From Geosiphon pyriformis (lineage: Eukaryota > Glomeromycota > Glomeromycetes > Archaeosporales > Geosiphonaceae): a stretch of DNA of 64,000 bases. Below, one piece after another: positions 44,570-58,539 of this stretch. The stretch covers positions 352,286-416,285 of the forward strand of contig JAAOMT010000088.1 of the NCBI GenBank assembly GCA_016748015.1, read 5' to 3'. Made by a program: the position numbers and the translations under genes. Every line of letters starts with the position of its first letter. Within the stretch, counting starts at the first letter, position 1. The notes under the pieces were generated by a model. That model saw nothing but the letters and a program-made list of their open reading frames with translations. It searched no databases and was not told where the DNA came from.

Positions 44570-47500
44570 TCTATTCCTTTCTCCATGATTTTTAGTATAA
44601 TTAGTTTTGGATAATCTCAATTAAAAAAATTGTGAAAACATGTTGAATAGCATTATCAAGATTTTCTTAGACCTTTATGCTAACTGCTGAATCTGGGGAA
44701 CCCTGTGCTATCTTTCAAAACAAGTTAATTATTACTGACCGAATTTTCTGATATACTAATTAAGCCTTTTTCTTTTTTTTTTACAATTTACAAACAAGTA
44801 AATAGACAACCAATTTTATACTAGATTAATTTTTTTTTTTATCGAAGAAGGATGAATTCTTAGTTTTTTTTTTCTATTACACAAATAAAATATCTTTATC
44901 CGCCAAACACTTTTCATTTGCCTGATAGCAAACCCAAACATTTAATAGATCAACAGAATTTGTTACATATTTTTGAAATTCCAATAATAATTTCCCTTTG
45001 ACTTTCAAGAGCAACTAATCATATCTTTTAAAACTTTCAACAGAGATTTTATATCGGGAAAAGACAGAGAGGGTTTCATATAAATTTTTAAATAGTCTTT
45101 CAACTCATCACATATTATAAGTTAGCCAGGGTCAAAAAAAAAAAAAAAAGAAATTTAAATTTAAATTCAAATTTTAGGCATCCTTTGGCTTAATTTAGGT
45201 ATTGCTTTCTCTCTTTCTTTCTCTCTCTCTCCCTCTCAATCTCTACCACGTTGTACCGATCCCGGTGAAATTCCCCATGTTTATATGCTGCAAAAAACAA
45301 ACAATAATATCAAATAACCGGTTTCTTTAAAAATGACCTTGAATACCCCAAAGAAATGTTCATTTTCATTTTAGATTATTTATGGAGAATATGGTAAGTT
45401 GATATCACAATTATTGGCGTCGCTCAATAAATTTCAGGATTATCATTATTTATATAAATAAAAAACCGCCCAACTGATGCAGCAAATCGCTATTTTATTA
45501 TATCCAGTGAATGAGAAGAAGTCAAGCTCTTGTTAGCCAAACTTTCATTGGAAATATATTGTTGAATCCAAATGAATCTTTTTCATTTCGTTTTATCCGA
45601 AAAACAAGTTGAGAATCCTTTTTGATTAGAACTAATTTTTATTAAGCATTGATTGTGTAAAATTTTTCCTTTTTACTTCTTTTGCTCTCATGAATGAGGT
45701 TTTGGTAAGTATGTTTATAATCTTTTTTGTTAAACTTATTCATATCGATTACTAGAAATTAACGAAATTCTTTCTTTGTTCCGCTAAAATCAAAGAAATC
45801 TTGAATTTATTCAAGTTTTTAATGACTTTGAAATATCAGCGACCAAACGTGCTTGAGTATTCAGGTATCAATAAGTTTAATTAAAATACTATGAGAGCTA
45901 AAGCATTTTTGAGCGGATTTTCAGATTTTTGTCGTCCACAAATCAGATCGGCTTGTTAAACTATTTTAGAACAATGTCGTAACGTTTGAGAACGGGAGTC
46001 AAGAAAAAAAAAATTTAGATCATTTTTTTTATTAATAATGTGTTTAAAAGACTTAAATGATTAAATTCATAAGTAAAATAAAAATTAAAAATTGTCAGTT
46101 TTAAAGCTGTAATTTTTTCCTTTTCGATCATATATCGGCTAAACATTCAAGCCTTGTTTACAAATGGTTTAAAATAATTTAACAAGAGCTGACCCATTTC
46201 AAGGATCGAGAGTCCGGGGATTGAAGATACAAGCCGTTTAATATTTACACAATCAAAACCAAGCATAATTTTTTTTTTCAGTTTTTCTCAGCAAAAATTG
46301 AACACATGTCTAGCTTTGCATCAGCATATATTCGTGTCAGTGCGTGATTGCATTTTCGCAAAATCAAAGGGTTACAACATGGGTTTTAAGGTAACATTTT
46401 GAAAATCTCAGATATTTTTTAATCAAAATTCCAAGTACAAATATAAAAAAAAATAATTACTTGCTCTCAAAAACGAATTTCTTTGGTTAATGGCTTCCAC
46501 TAGAAATTTTATTTGTACTACGTGAACCGAAATTAAAGTTTTTTTTTTTTTTTTAATTGAGCATTTAAAGCTTTCTCAGGACTAAGAAAAAAAGCTCATC
46601 TGATGACAAGAAAAATTTTATGTATTAATCACGATCGATTTTTCCATATTCTAAGAAAAAGAATAGAAAAAATCTTTCATGATTAATTATAATATTAAGT
46701 TCTGGCAAAATATAATATCCATAGAATTTAAGTCTCATTCCTATCGATTATTGCCGATAATCAAAAAATTGTAAATTCAGGTTTTGTGTTTGTATTTTCA
46801 TTTTTTGGTTCATTGAACTCATTGGATCCTTTGAAATTAACCAAAGAGACAGGTTTAAAATATACAAAAAAAAAAAGATAAACGAGATTGTTTAAGGTAA
46901 GTATAGTCTGAACTTTAATATTTGAATCATAATTAGATATGATGAAAATCGACATATAAACTTCGACTTTTTGACCTATTTTTTGATTGTTTTTGTGCAT
47001 GGTTCATTGAGCTATCAACTCTAAATAAATATTCCGCAATTTTGAGAAACAATAGAATTTTTTTCGAAAATCAAAAGTTTTGCATTAATAAAAAAAATAT
47101 GTGACCTTACCAAATGCTTCTTATAATTTTAAATAAAAGCTTGATCTTAAAGTGGTGCAAAATAAAATGACGTATTTCATTTTAATAAGGTTCATTATTC
47201 TAAACAAGGTTATTACAGGAGATTTTTATAACTGCCGATGTCCGAGGTTGTCATGGTCATCTGAGACTGCAACAAGAAATTAATAAAAATGCAAAGGTTT
47301 TAATTTTTAAGATACAGGAAACTAATTGGTTTATTGCATAAGAATTATGTCAGTATTACGAAGGTGATTTAATATGTAACTATCGATTCTAAATAATAAT
47401 AATAAAAATTGTTGAAATTTTACATAATTCATTTTCACATTTTTGGAAAACTCCATGTCAACACAAGTAGACGATTATAAAGGATTACGGAAAATTTATC

Positions 47501-47751
47501 GCATAAAAAGGAATTGATTATCTTTCCATTTCAAATTGTGATATAGTTTGAAAATTAAATTTCACTTTTTTAGAAAAGTTCAACAATGGTCCGTGCAGAG
47601 AATCGAATTCAATAGGCTGGATAAGAATGTTTATTGAAAATCCAAGATTGTGGTTGGATAAATTTTTTCATTTTCTATAATCTCGTTTTTTCGAACTTTA
47701 ACATTTTCTTTTTCATTTATCGTCAAAAATAAAAAGTAAAATGGATCTAAG

Positions 47752-47753
<2 letters not shown>

Positions 47754-47787
<34 letters not shown>
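47754..47787 (+). repeat. (GAT)n microsatellite
   Basis: Eleven GAT triplets, non-coding context. Confidence 0.9.
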
Positions 47788-48683
47788 CAAAAAGTAAATT
47801 CTTTATTCAAATGTCTGTTATGTAATGTATCTTCGAATTTTTATTTGGGGATCAGCAAGAAGAAGTAAAAAGTTGAAGAAAATATCGAGATAGCTAACAG
47901 CGAAACCAATTATCAAGAAGAATTTCCAAATATATAAAATTTTTTGGCAAGATTCATTTCAAAGATTTAATAAATTTTTATTTCCTGAATCAAAGTTGTT
48001 TAGCTCAATTATATTAATGGTAAATATTTTTACATGTGACAAAAATTAAATATTTTTCTGGATCTCATTATGTTTCTGTCCTGGACTCTGACCTAAATAG
48101 AAATTTAAATTAAGATTCATTATGTATTTCAAGATCTTTGGATCTTGATAATTTTTAACCGGTCAATTACTTGATTTTTTAATAATGCTAAAAAATTTGA
48201 AACACGTTTTTATGATTTTAAAATAAAAATCAAGAATTTTTTAAATGAAATGATTTTTTAAATAAATAAAAATAAATTTTTAGTTTCTGTATATAATTTT
48301 TTTGTAAATATGATTAAAAGATTTCCAAAATTTTATTTATTTAAATATACAACATGAATAATTGAAGAAAATTTTTAATAAATAAATAAATTAATATTAA
48401 ATAAATAGAATAAATAGATAACATTTTTTATAAAATATTTTTGTAAATTATATATATATATATATATGTTTTTATAATGTGATTTATATATAAATCACAT
48501 TAAAATTTAATTTTTTAAATTTAAAATAAATTATTTCTTTAATTTTTAATTTTTGTAATAAAATAAATTCTTATTTTTATTTTATATTTTTTCTAAGTTT
48601 TTTTTTTTGTAATAAAATAAATAATAATAATAATTATTATTATTATTATATATTTTAATTTTTCAATAAAGTCTTGTTAAAAC

Positions 48684-48720
48684 TCCCTCCCTCTCCTCCC
48701 CTCCCCTCCCCTCCCCTTCC
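48684..48720 (-). repeat. C-rich pyrimidine tract, G-quadruplex candidate on minus strand
   Basis: The minus strand carries four GGGG runs separated by single A's (complement of 48,697-48,718), within otherwise very AT-rich DNA. This fits the canonical G-quadruplex pattern. Confidence 0.7.
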
Positions 48721-48844
48721 AAAGAGTCAACATAATTTATGACGAAAAAAAAATTAATAATATTTCAAATTTTGCTCCGATTAAATTTAGTTCAAAATAA
48801 AATATTTTTTCTTGTATATTTATATTTTATTTAATTATAATCAT

Positions 48845-48848
<4 letters not shown>

Positions 48849-48884
<36 letters not shown>
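48849..48884 (+). repeat. (AAT)n microsatellite
   Basis: Twelve aat/taa triplets; a complementary ATT array lies at about 48,927-48,958, so the two could pair into a hairpin. Confidence 0.85.
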
Positions 48885-48887
<3 letters not shown>

Positions 48888-48925
48888 CTATATTAATTTT
48901 TAATACCAAAAAATTTTGAATTTAA

Positions 48926-48958
<33 letters not shown>

Positions 48959-49307
48959 GATTATTATTAAAATTTTTTTTTTTTAAATGAATTTATTCGA
49001 TTATTAGAGTAAAGATTTTATTTTAAAAAAATTTTTTTTTAAAAATATAAATATCAAATATTAAAATATTTATTTCACTTAAAAACAATCTGAATAAAAT
49101 AATATATATATATTTAAATTATTTAAAAATAAATCTTTTGTTATCAATTTTTTAAAAATAATTTAATTTAATCAAATTTATTCTAATAAAAAAAGAATAA
49201 TTTTAATTAAATCTTATTTTCTAAACATTTAAATATTATTAAAATTATTTTTATGTTTTTTTTTATTTTAATTAAAAATAAAATAAAAAATAGAATCAAA
49301 TAATAAA

Positions 49308-49338
<31 letters not shown>

Positions 49339-49896
49339 CTATATTAATTTTTTTATTCTATTTTATTTATTAAACACCAAATACAAAATACAAAATAAAG
49401 AATATTTAATAGTTTTGTTTTTTATTTATAAAATTAATAGTTAAATAAAGATTTTATTTTCAAATATTTAAAAATTAATATTTATTTTTATTTAATCTAA
49501 TAGCTTTAATTTTTAAATTCAATCAATCTTCATAATAATAAATAGTTATTAAACAAAAAGATTAATCAAAGTGATAATAAACATGATAATATTTGACATA
49601 TTTTTAACTTAAAAAATAATTCACAATTAAATATATTTATTTAAATATAAAGTAAAAGATATATTTTTATTTATATCACTTATTGATTAAAATAATATTA
49701 TAAGTATTAAACACACTTGTAATTATTTGAAAAAAAAATTGATTGATTCAATCAGAATTACATTTACAAATGTGATTTTAATATTAATAATTGTTGGGGT
49801 ATTTACATGTGAACGCATAATCTTGGCATAAATTCAAGTTTAAATGGAATTTTTCCAAATTGAGATTAATATATATACATATATATACATATATAT

Positions 49897-49918
49897 TTCT
49901 TTCTTTCTTTCTTTCTTT
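49897..49918 (+). repeat. (CTTT)n microsatellite
   Basis: Five to six CTTT units next to TATACA repeats. Confidence 0.85.
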
Positions 49919-51973
49919 ACTATGAATATTTCAAAATAAAATATATTAGAGATGCAAAAATACGATTTTCTGTTAGATTAATATAAATTTCAAGATAATT
50001 TTTTGTTTATTAAATCTAAACATGTATTTCAGATTACTAATATAACAATGGGTTTATTTCTGATTAGTTCAATTATCAGATATGATCTTTTTTTGTTAGA
50101 TTCGGGGTTGCTGATTAATTTATGATATACGTCAAGCACTTGATAATTAGTAATAGAAAATGCTCATAGATTTAGAAAAGTATTCCCAAAATAAGATGGT
50201 TGGAGCGACAAGTGTTATCTTAAAATAGGTCATAATTTTTTATAAAAGTCAATGATTTGATCATTCTTATATCATTTAATTTATCAGGTTTAGAAAGGGG
50301 CGCAAACAAATAAAATTTGCATTTTTCGCCTTGAAATTTTCGTTTTCAAGCAGTAAATTATTTAAATTCTGGACACTTTAAATGACCAATAATAATTAAT
50401 ACAATTTTTTTTATAACAATTTCCAATTTTTTAAAAAAAAAATACTCTAAAATTTTTACTTTCAAGAAGCTGTTAATTGAATACTAGTAAATGTATAATA
50501 AAATATGTAAAATGACCGAATTTGTAAATATTGAAGAAAAAAATTATTTATTCAAACTTTAGGAAAAATTGCTGAATTTTTTTTAGGAAGATCTAATTGC
50601 TTTTGACATGGAAAAAAAAAGTGGCAAAGAATTTAGCACGTGATTTTTATTTTCCATTGTTGGTTTTTAATCAAAATAACCATTAATACATGCATCATGA
50701 ATGAAACATTATTAATTAAGGTTACACTGCATAAATGTTTCCACGCGTAAACAAGTAACCATTTCTCAAACATGTAACATTCTCCGGAAAAACCAGCTCG
50801 AATTTTCGGAAAAAGTATCATTTGAATGATACAAAAAGCTCTTTTATCTTTAGATAATTTTGTGGTTCAACAGATATTTTCTTGTAAAGCATTAAAATTC
50901 TATCAAAGAAATTCACATTTGTCATTTGTAAGTTGAGTAAATATCAATTTATTAACCTTTAAATGTTTCTATGAGAAATAAGGTAATGTGACAGTAAGAT
51001 TTTTAATAATTTTTGTCATTCAATACGTTTTTCATTATTCTCCTTTTAAATTATAATGATACCTCAAGAATATTAACGAATTAACAAAGTAACAAAGTTT
51101 AATTCCTAATTTAACCATATATCTTATTCTTAATTTCAAAAAGAAATTTATGGTCTCTTTGAAATAAATTTTAGATATTTAAAAAAAAACTTAATTCTCA
51201 AAATATTCATACTGATTGGTCACCAAATCTTAATCAACAAAAAAGCCAAGTTTTAAATTAGTTTACTTTTTACCTTTTTTTTAGAAATTAAAATTTAACC
51301 ATTTTTTATGCTTTCCTAAAAATTATGACCATAAATAGTTTTCCTTCTCCAAAATAAATTTTTTATGTGTAACAATTCTAGCAGATGTTCATATTATATC
51401 AACGTTTCATATTAAATTTAATACATGGCAGTTAACAACCACCATTGTATTGTTACCCCAGATAGAGCCCGGTTTTTAAAATCTTTACCAAAAATGCCAG
51501 CTTGATAGACTGTGAAAGATCACGTTTCGCTTTCTTAATAAATGGCTTGATACATGTATTAATCAATAAGAAAAAGGTGTTGCAAAATAACATTCAATAT
51601 ATGAACCTGTCCTGTTTCAAATATTACTTTGTTTTGTGTATAATCATAAGCGCCCTGTTGCATTTAAATAGGGGGCGAAAACTTATAAATCTGCCGACTG
51701 TTTGAAATGTGATAATTTTTTAAAAAGTTTTTTCTTTCATTCTTTTGGTCTCATTGATTGAGAATTAAGTTTTTTTAACGAATTTTTTTTAGATATTTAG
51801 AATAGAATATAGAGTCTAACTCAAAATAATTGTAAATTCTTTGCCATTTCAAAAACTGAATTTAAAAAATTCCTTTGAAAAATCCAACCTTTGAAAAATT
51901 CATTAAACTTTTTTTTATTTTCCGATTAAATCTTCATTTCATTTCATCACTCTCAAAACTTTCTTCAATAATA

Positions 51974-52783
51974 ATGATTCGTTTGCCTTCGTACTTTTAT
52001 TTCCTTTGCCTTTCCAGTTGGTTATTTACTCATATTTTATCAATACCTCTCACAAAACGAGATCAATTCTCAGGTGATGCAACCTTTTACAACCCTGGTC
52101 TTGGGGCATGTGGTCAAACGAGTAGTGATAGTTCATTAATCGCAGCCATCAATCGTCCGCAATGGGGAAACCCTTCAAATCCCAATATGAATCCAATCTG
52201 TGGAAAGCAAGCCATTGTCAAAGGACCGAAAGGAACAGTTACTGTAACAGTTGTGGATATGGTGAGTTAAGAATAGAAAAGATTTGAAAAAATGGTTTAA
52301 TGAATGCATATAATTTTTTGTAAGAAATCAATTCAGCATCTAATTTTTTTAAATTATCTTACAAAGTGCCCTGTCTGCGGATTTGGTAGCCTCGATTTAT
52401 CCCCAGCTGCATTTAATCAAATTGGCGACCCCAACGCCGGTCGAATATCAATAACATGGTCATTTGCAGGGGAAAATTCACCAGCTCCATCTTCTTCATC
52501 TTCATCATCATCATCATCTTCTTCTTCTTCTTCACCATCTTCTTCACTTCCTCCATCACTATCAACTCCAAATAGTAACCAACACACTACAAGCATTAGT
52601 TCTGCTCAAAAATTGCCCACTCCAACTTCATCACCTGGAGCGAGCTCAACATCGTCTTCGTTACCTTCGTCGACAAGTAATGCATCCCACACACCCCTCA
52701 TGATAAAGAATACTAAATTAGCTGATATTGCTTTTGCTTTCGTTCATGGTGAAGTTTTGATAGAAATCATTAATTTAAAGTAA
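51974..52783 (+). CDS. Secreted double-psi beta-barrel (expansin/RlpA-like) protein
   Basis: Exons 51,974-52,261 and 52,367-52,783 flank a 105-bp intron (gtgagt...acaaag) and give 234 residues. I chose Met 51,974 (MIRLPSYFYFLCLSSWLF) because it begins a clean signal peptide; an upstream in-frame Met at 51,875 would bury it. The mature part starts near IPLTKRDQF. The barrel domain covers about residues 32-130: GDATFYNPGLGACG, PICGKQAIVKGPKGTVTVTVVDM, then CPVCGFGSLDLSPAAFNQI, the standard pattern of fungal expansin-like/DPBB proteins with paired Cys. Next comes a long Ser/Thr/Pro-rich tail. Such proteins are secreted and act on or in the cell wall, and some are induced in plant association. 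The last 25 residues are only weakly hydrophobic, so a GPI anchor is uncertain and a further 3' exon is possible. Confidence 0.85.
52262..52366 (+). other. Intron of the DPBB gene
   Basis: GTGAGT donor, CTTACAAAG acceptor, phase 0, located between VVDM and CPVC in the barrel domain. Confidence 0.8.
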
Positions 52784-54479
52784 ATTTATTAAATAGATTT
52801 TCTGGTCTTTTATTTTGTTCAATAATCAGATTACTTGATGATTTTGAAAATCACAGGACTATCATTTGGGTGATAATTCCTGCGAGATTCTAATTATTCA
52901 AATTAAAATGTTTAAGAAAAATAACAGTATAGAATTTAATTGAGCTCATATTCTACCAATTGTTGCAAAATCTTTATTCAAATTTTATGTTTTAAACAAA
53001 AAACAATAAAGATTGACCTAAACTAAAATCTTTCAAGATCTCAAATGTGGAACTTCGCATATTGCAAATATTGGATGGAAAATCATTCGGCACTTGGATG
53101 GAAAATCATTCGGCACTTGGTTTGAAAATCACTTTAGCTCTACCACAAATAAATTGATCATAATCATTGTAAGAATATAAAACTCTTCACAAATTTTGTA
53201 GGGATGACAAGTGAAGGAGATTGTATTAAAGGGTTACACCTTTTGGTCAAATCATATTTAGATGCTTAGCTGTTATGATCGGGAGAAATTATATTCGACT
53301 AATCCAAAGATGATGAAAGACAATTAGAAAATGTTAAAGAAATTCTGTTAAACAGAAATATATAAATATTTAAGATAAAATAGTATGCAACCAAACTATA
53401 GAATTTTCAATTTAAAATTTTGTAATTATTCATTTAATTATGAATATCATTTTTTCAAAGCTTATTTTTTGTTCTCATTTTGAAAAGTTTAAAGCATACT
53501 TGTTATCACTTTATTAAAACTTTAGATTTTAAAAAAATTTCAGAAAAGATTTTAGCAATTGGCAGTTTTAATTCATTGACATTGAAAATATTTTAAGTTT
53601 CAACTAATCTTATTAACCTTGAATTATTTTAAAAGTCTCTGCTAATTGACAATCAAACTTTTACAAAAAAAAATTTAATATATATTAAAAATTAAAAAAT
53701 AGCTTTTAAACTAATACTTGTATTCTCCAGGCACAACACATAAAAATAACTACTAATTCTTATCCCTTTTAGTAACCTGATCATAAATTTTTTTTTAAAG
53801 TTATGCCTTTTATAAAAAAATTTTCAGCTCGAATATTATCTCATTCAGAATTTTGAAAACTTAATTCATTTAGTTTGTTTTTTTATTGTATCAATATATG
53901 TCAAGTTATATAATATTTTCAAAACTAATTACCATTTTTTCTTGATTGATATCTTGGGCTAAAATCAATATAAATCAATATAAATTAATATTAATATTTA
54001 TTGTTAATTTTCAGCATTGAATTATATAAATATATTTCTTATTTTAAAATCACATATAAATTATCTTTTTAACAATTGTAATTCGAATATCCATTATTAT
54101 ATGCAATATATAATTTTTAATAATTTTTAATAATTTTTAATAATTTTTAATAATAATAATAAGAGAATTATTTAAGTATTATAATGCAAAAACTTTATGC
54201 ATTTATTTAAATTATATAATAATTAGCTTTCTAATAATAATTTCAAATAAAAATTACTATATTATTATTCGAAACAAAAAAATGGAAGTGATTTAATTTA
54301 ATTCTTAATTATTCAAATAAATATTTTTAATATCTAAATTTGTTTTAATTAATAAAAAGATAATATGATCAAAAATTATTGAATTTTAATAATACATTTT
54401 CTTATAATATTTATATATATATAAGTTTATTTAAAAACATTTATAAAAAATTTATTATTTATTTTATTTATTTAATAAT
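52784..54479. other. AT-rich intergenic DNA, no gene
   Basis: No coding signal. A short direct duplication 'ggaaaatcattcggcacttgg' type (two copies near 53,075-53,121) and repeats of 'taatttttaa' near 54,115-54,150 are the only structures seen. Confidence 0.45.
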
Positions 54480-55180
54480 GCGTTAACTAAGTGTGATCCA
54501 ACCACTACCTAATAAAAAATTTCTTTCATTATGTATTAGAAGCAGCTAACGCACTCTCTATATTTGACCAGCCACCCGGACCACACTAACTAGCCACACT
54601 ATACACTGAATCTCCTCAAACCCTCTAAAGCACAATTAACCTACAGTGCTACCACAAATTTCTACCGTTTCATTAAATCCTTTATTTTAAAGCGTTTGTC
54701 TCTCCCACTGTTTTCGATTCTTCGACCCTAATTACACCTGTTTTTTCAGCATTTAGTTTGGCTCGGGGTATTTATATCCTTTCACAATGTCTACTTACTA
54801 ACTTCTTTACGAGATCTGCAATCCTAAATATCCACATTATCTTCCCCTGTTGCCGTAAAACTATCGACTAAACACTTAAACCTCTCAACATATGCATTCA
54901 CTTTTCACGGATTTCGCCCACTACTTCAGCCCTAACCCCTGAGTCAGAAACACATAAAAATGAATGGTTTTATATATCTATCTCATTGCATTTCAAACAC
55001 TTCACACTCGGGTAAGAATTGTTATAATTTCTCTTTCTTACAGCTAGAGGAAGAATTTCGTGTAGCGCCTTTATCATGTACGTGCACAAACCTGCTGTTT
55101 TCCTATTTGTTGTATCATTAAACATATTATTACCATTAGGATGCCAAACTGTTACCGTGAATCACCAGTCCACTAGGTTC
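54480..55180 (-). pseudogene. LINE ORF2 C-terminal fragment
   Basis: Base composition changes sharply to C-rich plus strand with CpG. The minus-strand translation contains LCTYMIKALHEILPLAVRKRNYN, then a zinc-ligand cluster CLKCNEI...NHSFLC (54,952-54,999, C-x2-C...H-x3-C) and VRAEVVGEIREK, followed after a frame change by NAYVERFKCLVDSFTATGED. A C-x2-C...H-x3-C cluster after the RT domain is common at the C-terminus of non-LTR retrotransposon ORF2. Stops and frame changes show it is dead; RT and endonuclease are absent. The family assignment is by pattern recognition only. Confidence 0.5.
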
Positions 55181-57226
55181 TTATATAATTTTTTTAATAT
55201 ATTTTTTATATAAATATTACATAATTTTTTTTTGTATAACTTAATTTATAAAAAAATTATAATTTTATTTTGATAAACCAAATATTAAACAAATTTAAAA
55301 TAAAAATATTTAGCTCTGTTTTTAAAGTTTACATTTTATATTATATAAATTTAAATTGTAGCTATTTTTTGAATGAAAAATATATATTTTTTTTGTTAGG
55401 TTTAAAAAAATAAAAATAACTTTATTAATTATGAATAATATTTATAAAAAATTCAAAGTAAAAAAAGTTTTTATAGAGTTAACTGCTTAAAATTTTGCAA
55501 TTTTATATGAACATATTATTTATTTAAATGTAAATATTTGTTAATCACAAATTATTAATTTCAAGAATCTATTGTTTTTATTTTTTATTTTAAATCAAGT
55601 TTAAAAAAGTATTCATTGTATTTGATTTAATTCTCATTCAAATAAAAATTTTCCTATATTAATCAAAATTTCTTCAACAAGAACATTATTTAAAAAAATA
55701 TTCCAAAGTAAAAAATTATTTTAAGATTTGATAGTTGATAATAACAAGATTTTCAACAAAAATATAATTATAAATTATGTTATAAGTTAATATTATAAAG
55801 TAATTTTTCATTGTTTAGTTTTAACTGTTATCATAAAAATTATTAAGATGTATGGATTAATTTTATTTCAATAATTACTGTAAACAAATCAACCTGTGAT
55901 TCCATGTATTTTTTATAAGAATCAAAAATAACTGAAAAAAATGATTGATCTAAACGAATTCCTTAAAATTGGTTGAAAATAGAGCTGCCAACAATTTAAA
56001 AACTTTGCCAAAATCTTAATAATTCCAGTTTAAAAATAGATCACATTTCATGGAATTAAATAAAATTTTAATTCTACTTTTAAAGTTGACATTTTATAAA
56101 AAAATATTTTACTAAAAATAAAAGCTAATTTCTTAACCTCCTCTAAATAATCTTCTAAATTAAAATATTTTACATTTTAAATTTAGTACCATATAACCCG
56201 ATATTATCTTATTTTAGTATTTCACTCATTAAGCTTAACAGTAATTATAACTCAAAATCCTTAATATATATTTTGATATCACTAAGTTTCATATTGAGTA
56301 ACCAATTTATAATTTCTAAAAAAAATTCGACATATTATTATGTTTGAATTTAAGTAATAAATGGGACAATGAAATTTCCGATTTTTCGTTGAGGGAAATA
56401 AATATAATTTTTATTATCAAAATTTCCTTTTAAAAAGGAAACTATTTTGATAAAACTGTATAAATGTGCAATATTTTTGGTTTTGCAAATGCATGAAAAA
56501 ACGCTTCAAGATTTTTAGCCAAGCGTTGAACACATGATTTTCTATCAAAAATCCCAAATTTATTTATTTATTTCGGAATACTGAATTCGATTATGAATGA
56601 CTTATTGCATCACTATGGATTATAGATATAAAAGAAAAGCTCAAATGATCAGTGTTAGTTTGAAATAAAACCACCTTTTAAATTCTTATATAAAGACTAC
56701 CTCGGTAAAATAATTTTCAAATTTATCTTCAGAAATCAAAGAAATACTTTTATTGTTATTTCTAAAGATTTAGAGTTGATTAAAATAAAGTTAGTTTTTA
56801 AGTATAACTATAAAAAATATACATAATTTGAATTATTAATAATTATTAGTAATTATTAGTTTTAGTATTATTATATATTAAGAATATGTTTCACACAAAA
56901 ACATATTTTAATTTAATATATATGTTTTTCATAAAAAATTTTAAAGACAGAGTTATTAATAATATTTATATATCTCGGAATAGGAAATAATGAAATGGAT
57001 AATTAAAAAAAAAGAGATAGATAATAAGTTTTAAATGTTATTGTCATTATTATTAAAATTTTCATTTCTAAAAAATTTATTCATATTCATTCTTTGATAG
57101 CTTTTTAATAGCAGTGTATAAAATTTAACTCGCAATACACAAAGAAAATTTTATTTTTTAAGATTTGAAATAAAATGGATTTAATTGTTCAATGTATTTT
57201 TAAACCAAATAAAAAATTGTCAGATA

Positions 57227-57229
<3 letters not shown>

Positions 57230-57258
<29 letters not shown>
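57230..57258 (+). repeat. (AT)n microsatellite within a palindrome
   Basis: About 14 AT units, flanked by ataatca on the left and tgattat on the right, so the whole can fold into one hairpin. Confidence 0.85.
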
Positions 57259-57260
<2 letters not shown>

Positions 57261-58216
57261 TATTTTTAATTATTTTCCAAAATAAAAATCTAATTAAAAG
57301 TATAATTTTTTAATTTTAAAAATTATTGAACTTAAATATGTAATCTGAAAATTAATGATTTCTTTGATTGCATTTTTTTATATTTTCTTTTTAAATCTAA
57401 TTTTTATATAATAGTTATAAAATGTTTATAAAAAAAAATTATTAATGTATAAAAATATTTTAAAAAAAATAATATTAATTGATTATTACTAATTAAAAAT
57501 TTGAAACCAAAAAAACATTATAAATTATTTTTTAATATTTTTTATTAATTATTTATTTCATTTAAATTAGATTAATTATTAATATTTAATTTATAAAAAT
57601 TTACAAATCTATTCTGAATTATGTTTATCAAAAAAAACTTGTTTATTATTGAAATATTTAATATATAATTGTGCTAATATATATATTTTTAAATAATTGC
57701 AAAATGAAGAAAAATTAATATTTTTATAAAAACTATTTAAAAGTCTTGATAACAATTTAAAAAACAGATTACTAAAAAGAGATAAAACAACAGTTTCAAA
57801 AATTAAAATAGCAAGTGAAATTTATTTTATTGCAATTAAAGAATATAGTTAACAAAAATTAGAATAATTTTAATTTTAATTAACATACATATATAACAAC
57901 ATAATACAAAATTATTGTTGAAAAAACATTGCACGGAAAAAAACACTTTTAAAATATTAAAAAATGGAAAATTGGCCCATTGCAAATGTCAAAGATGAAA
58001 GATATTTTTAACCACATTTTATTAATTAAAATTTCAATCCAACCATTATCAAATAAAGTCATTCAAGTGATAAATGAGCTTGTTTTAATACTGTGATGAA
58101 ATCTGTCTTGGCATGCTCTTTAGTAGTTATTTAAAGCTTAGCTTTTGCCAAAATTATAGATGAAGTGATTGATCGAGTATTAGTTAAGCAAAAAAGGGTA
58201 TTAAACATAATACATA

Positions 58217-58253
58217 GCAACAACAACAACAACAACAACAAAAACAACAACAA
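58217..58253 (+). repeat. (AAC)n microsatellite
   Basis: Eleven or so aac/caa triplets with one interruption. Confidence 0.85.
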
Positions 58254-58539
58254 AGTGCATCAACACATCATCTTTCTTTTCAATCTCCTAAAGTACTGCA
58301 TTACATCATAACAAGTTAGTTTGGAATAACTTCTATATAGCTTACCTTCACATTTCAGCAAGATAATAAAACTTTTATGTTATTTTTAGGCAATTTTTAA
58401 TTTTTATATTTAAGAAAACATGTATTAAGGCCTCTTTACTTCCAAAAAAAAGCGTAATATAACAAGTGGCCTAATTCACACAAAATTACATATGACGACA
58501 AGCTCACTTACTATTGCAAAATTAATGAATAGAAGTTTT

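Larger units (their letters stand above)
43526..51973. other. Intergenic region with microsatellites, no convincing gene
   Basis: More than 8 kb without a supportable gene. Open stretches at 44,105-44,296 (minus) and 46,761-47,000 (minus), 50,633-50,821 (minus) and 51,502-51,705 (plus) are short, without motifs, and one is antisense to a microsatellite. 48,160-49,700 is particularly AT-rich. Confidence 0.45.
55181..58539. other. AT-rich intergenic DNA, no gene
   Basis: No open frames of interest. Contains an (AT)n run and an (AAC)n microsatellite. Confidence 0.45.

Noticed and set aside
52464-52703. Plus-strand His/Leu-rich ORF
   Set aside because: Alternative frame of the Ser-rich tail of the DPBB protein.
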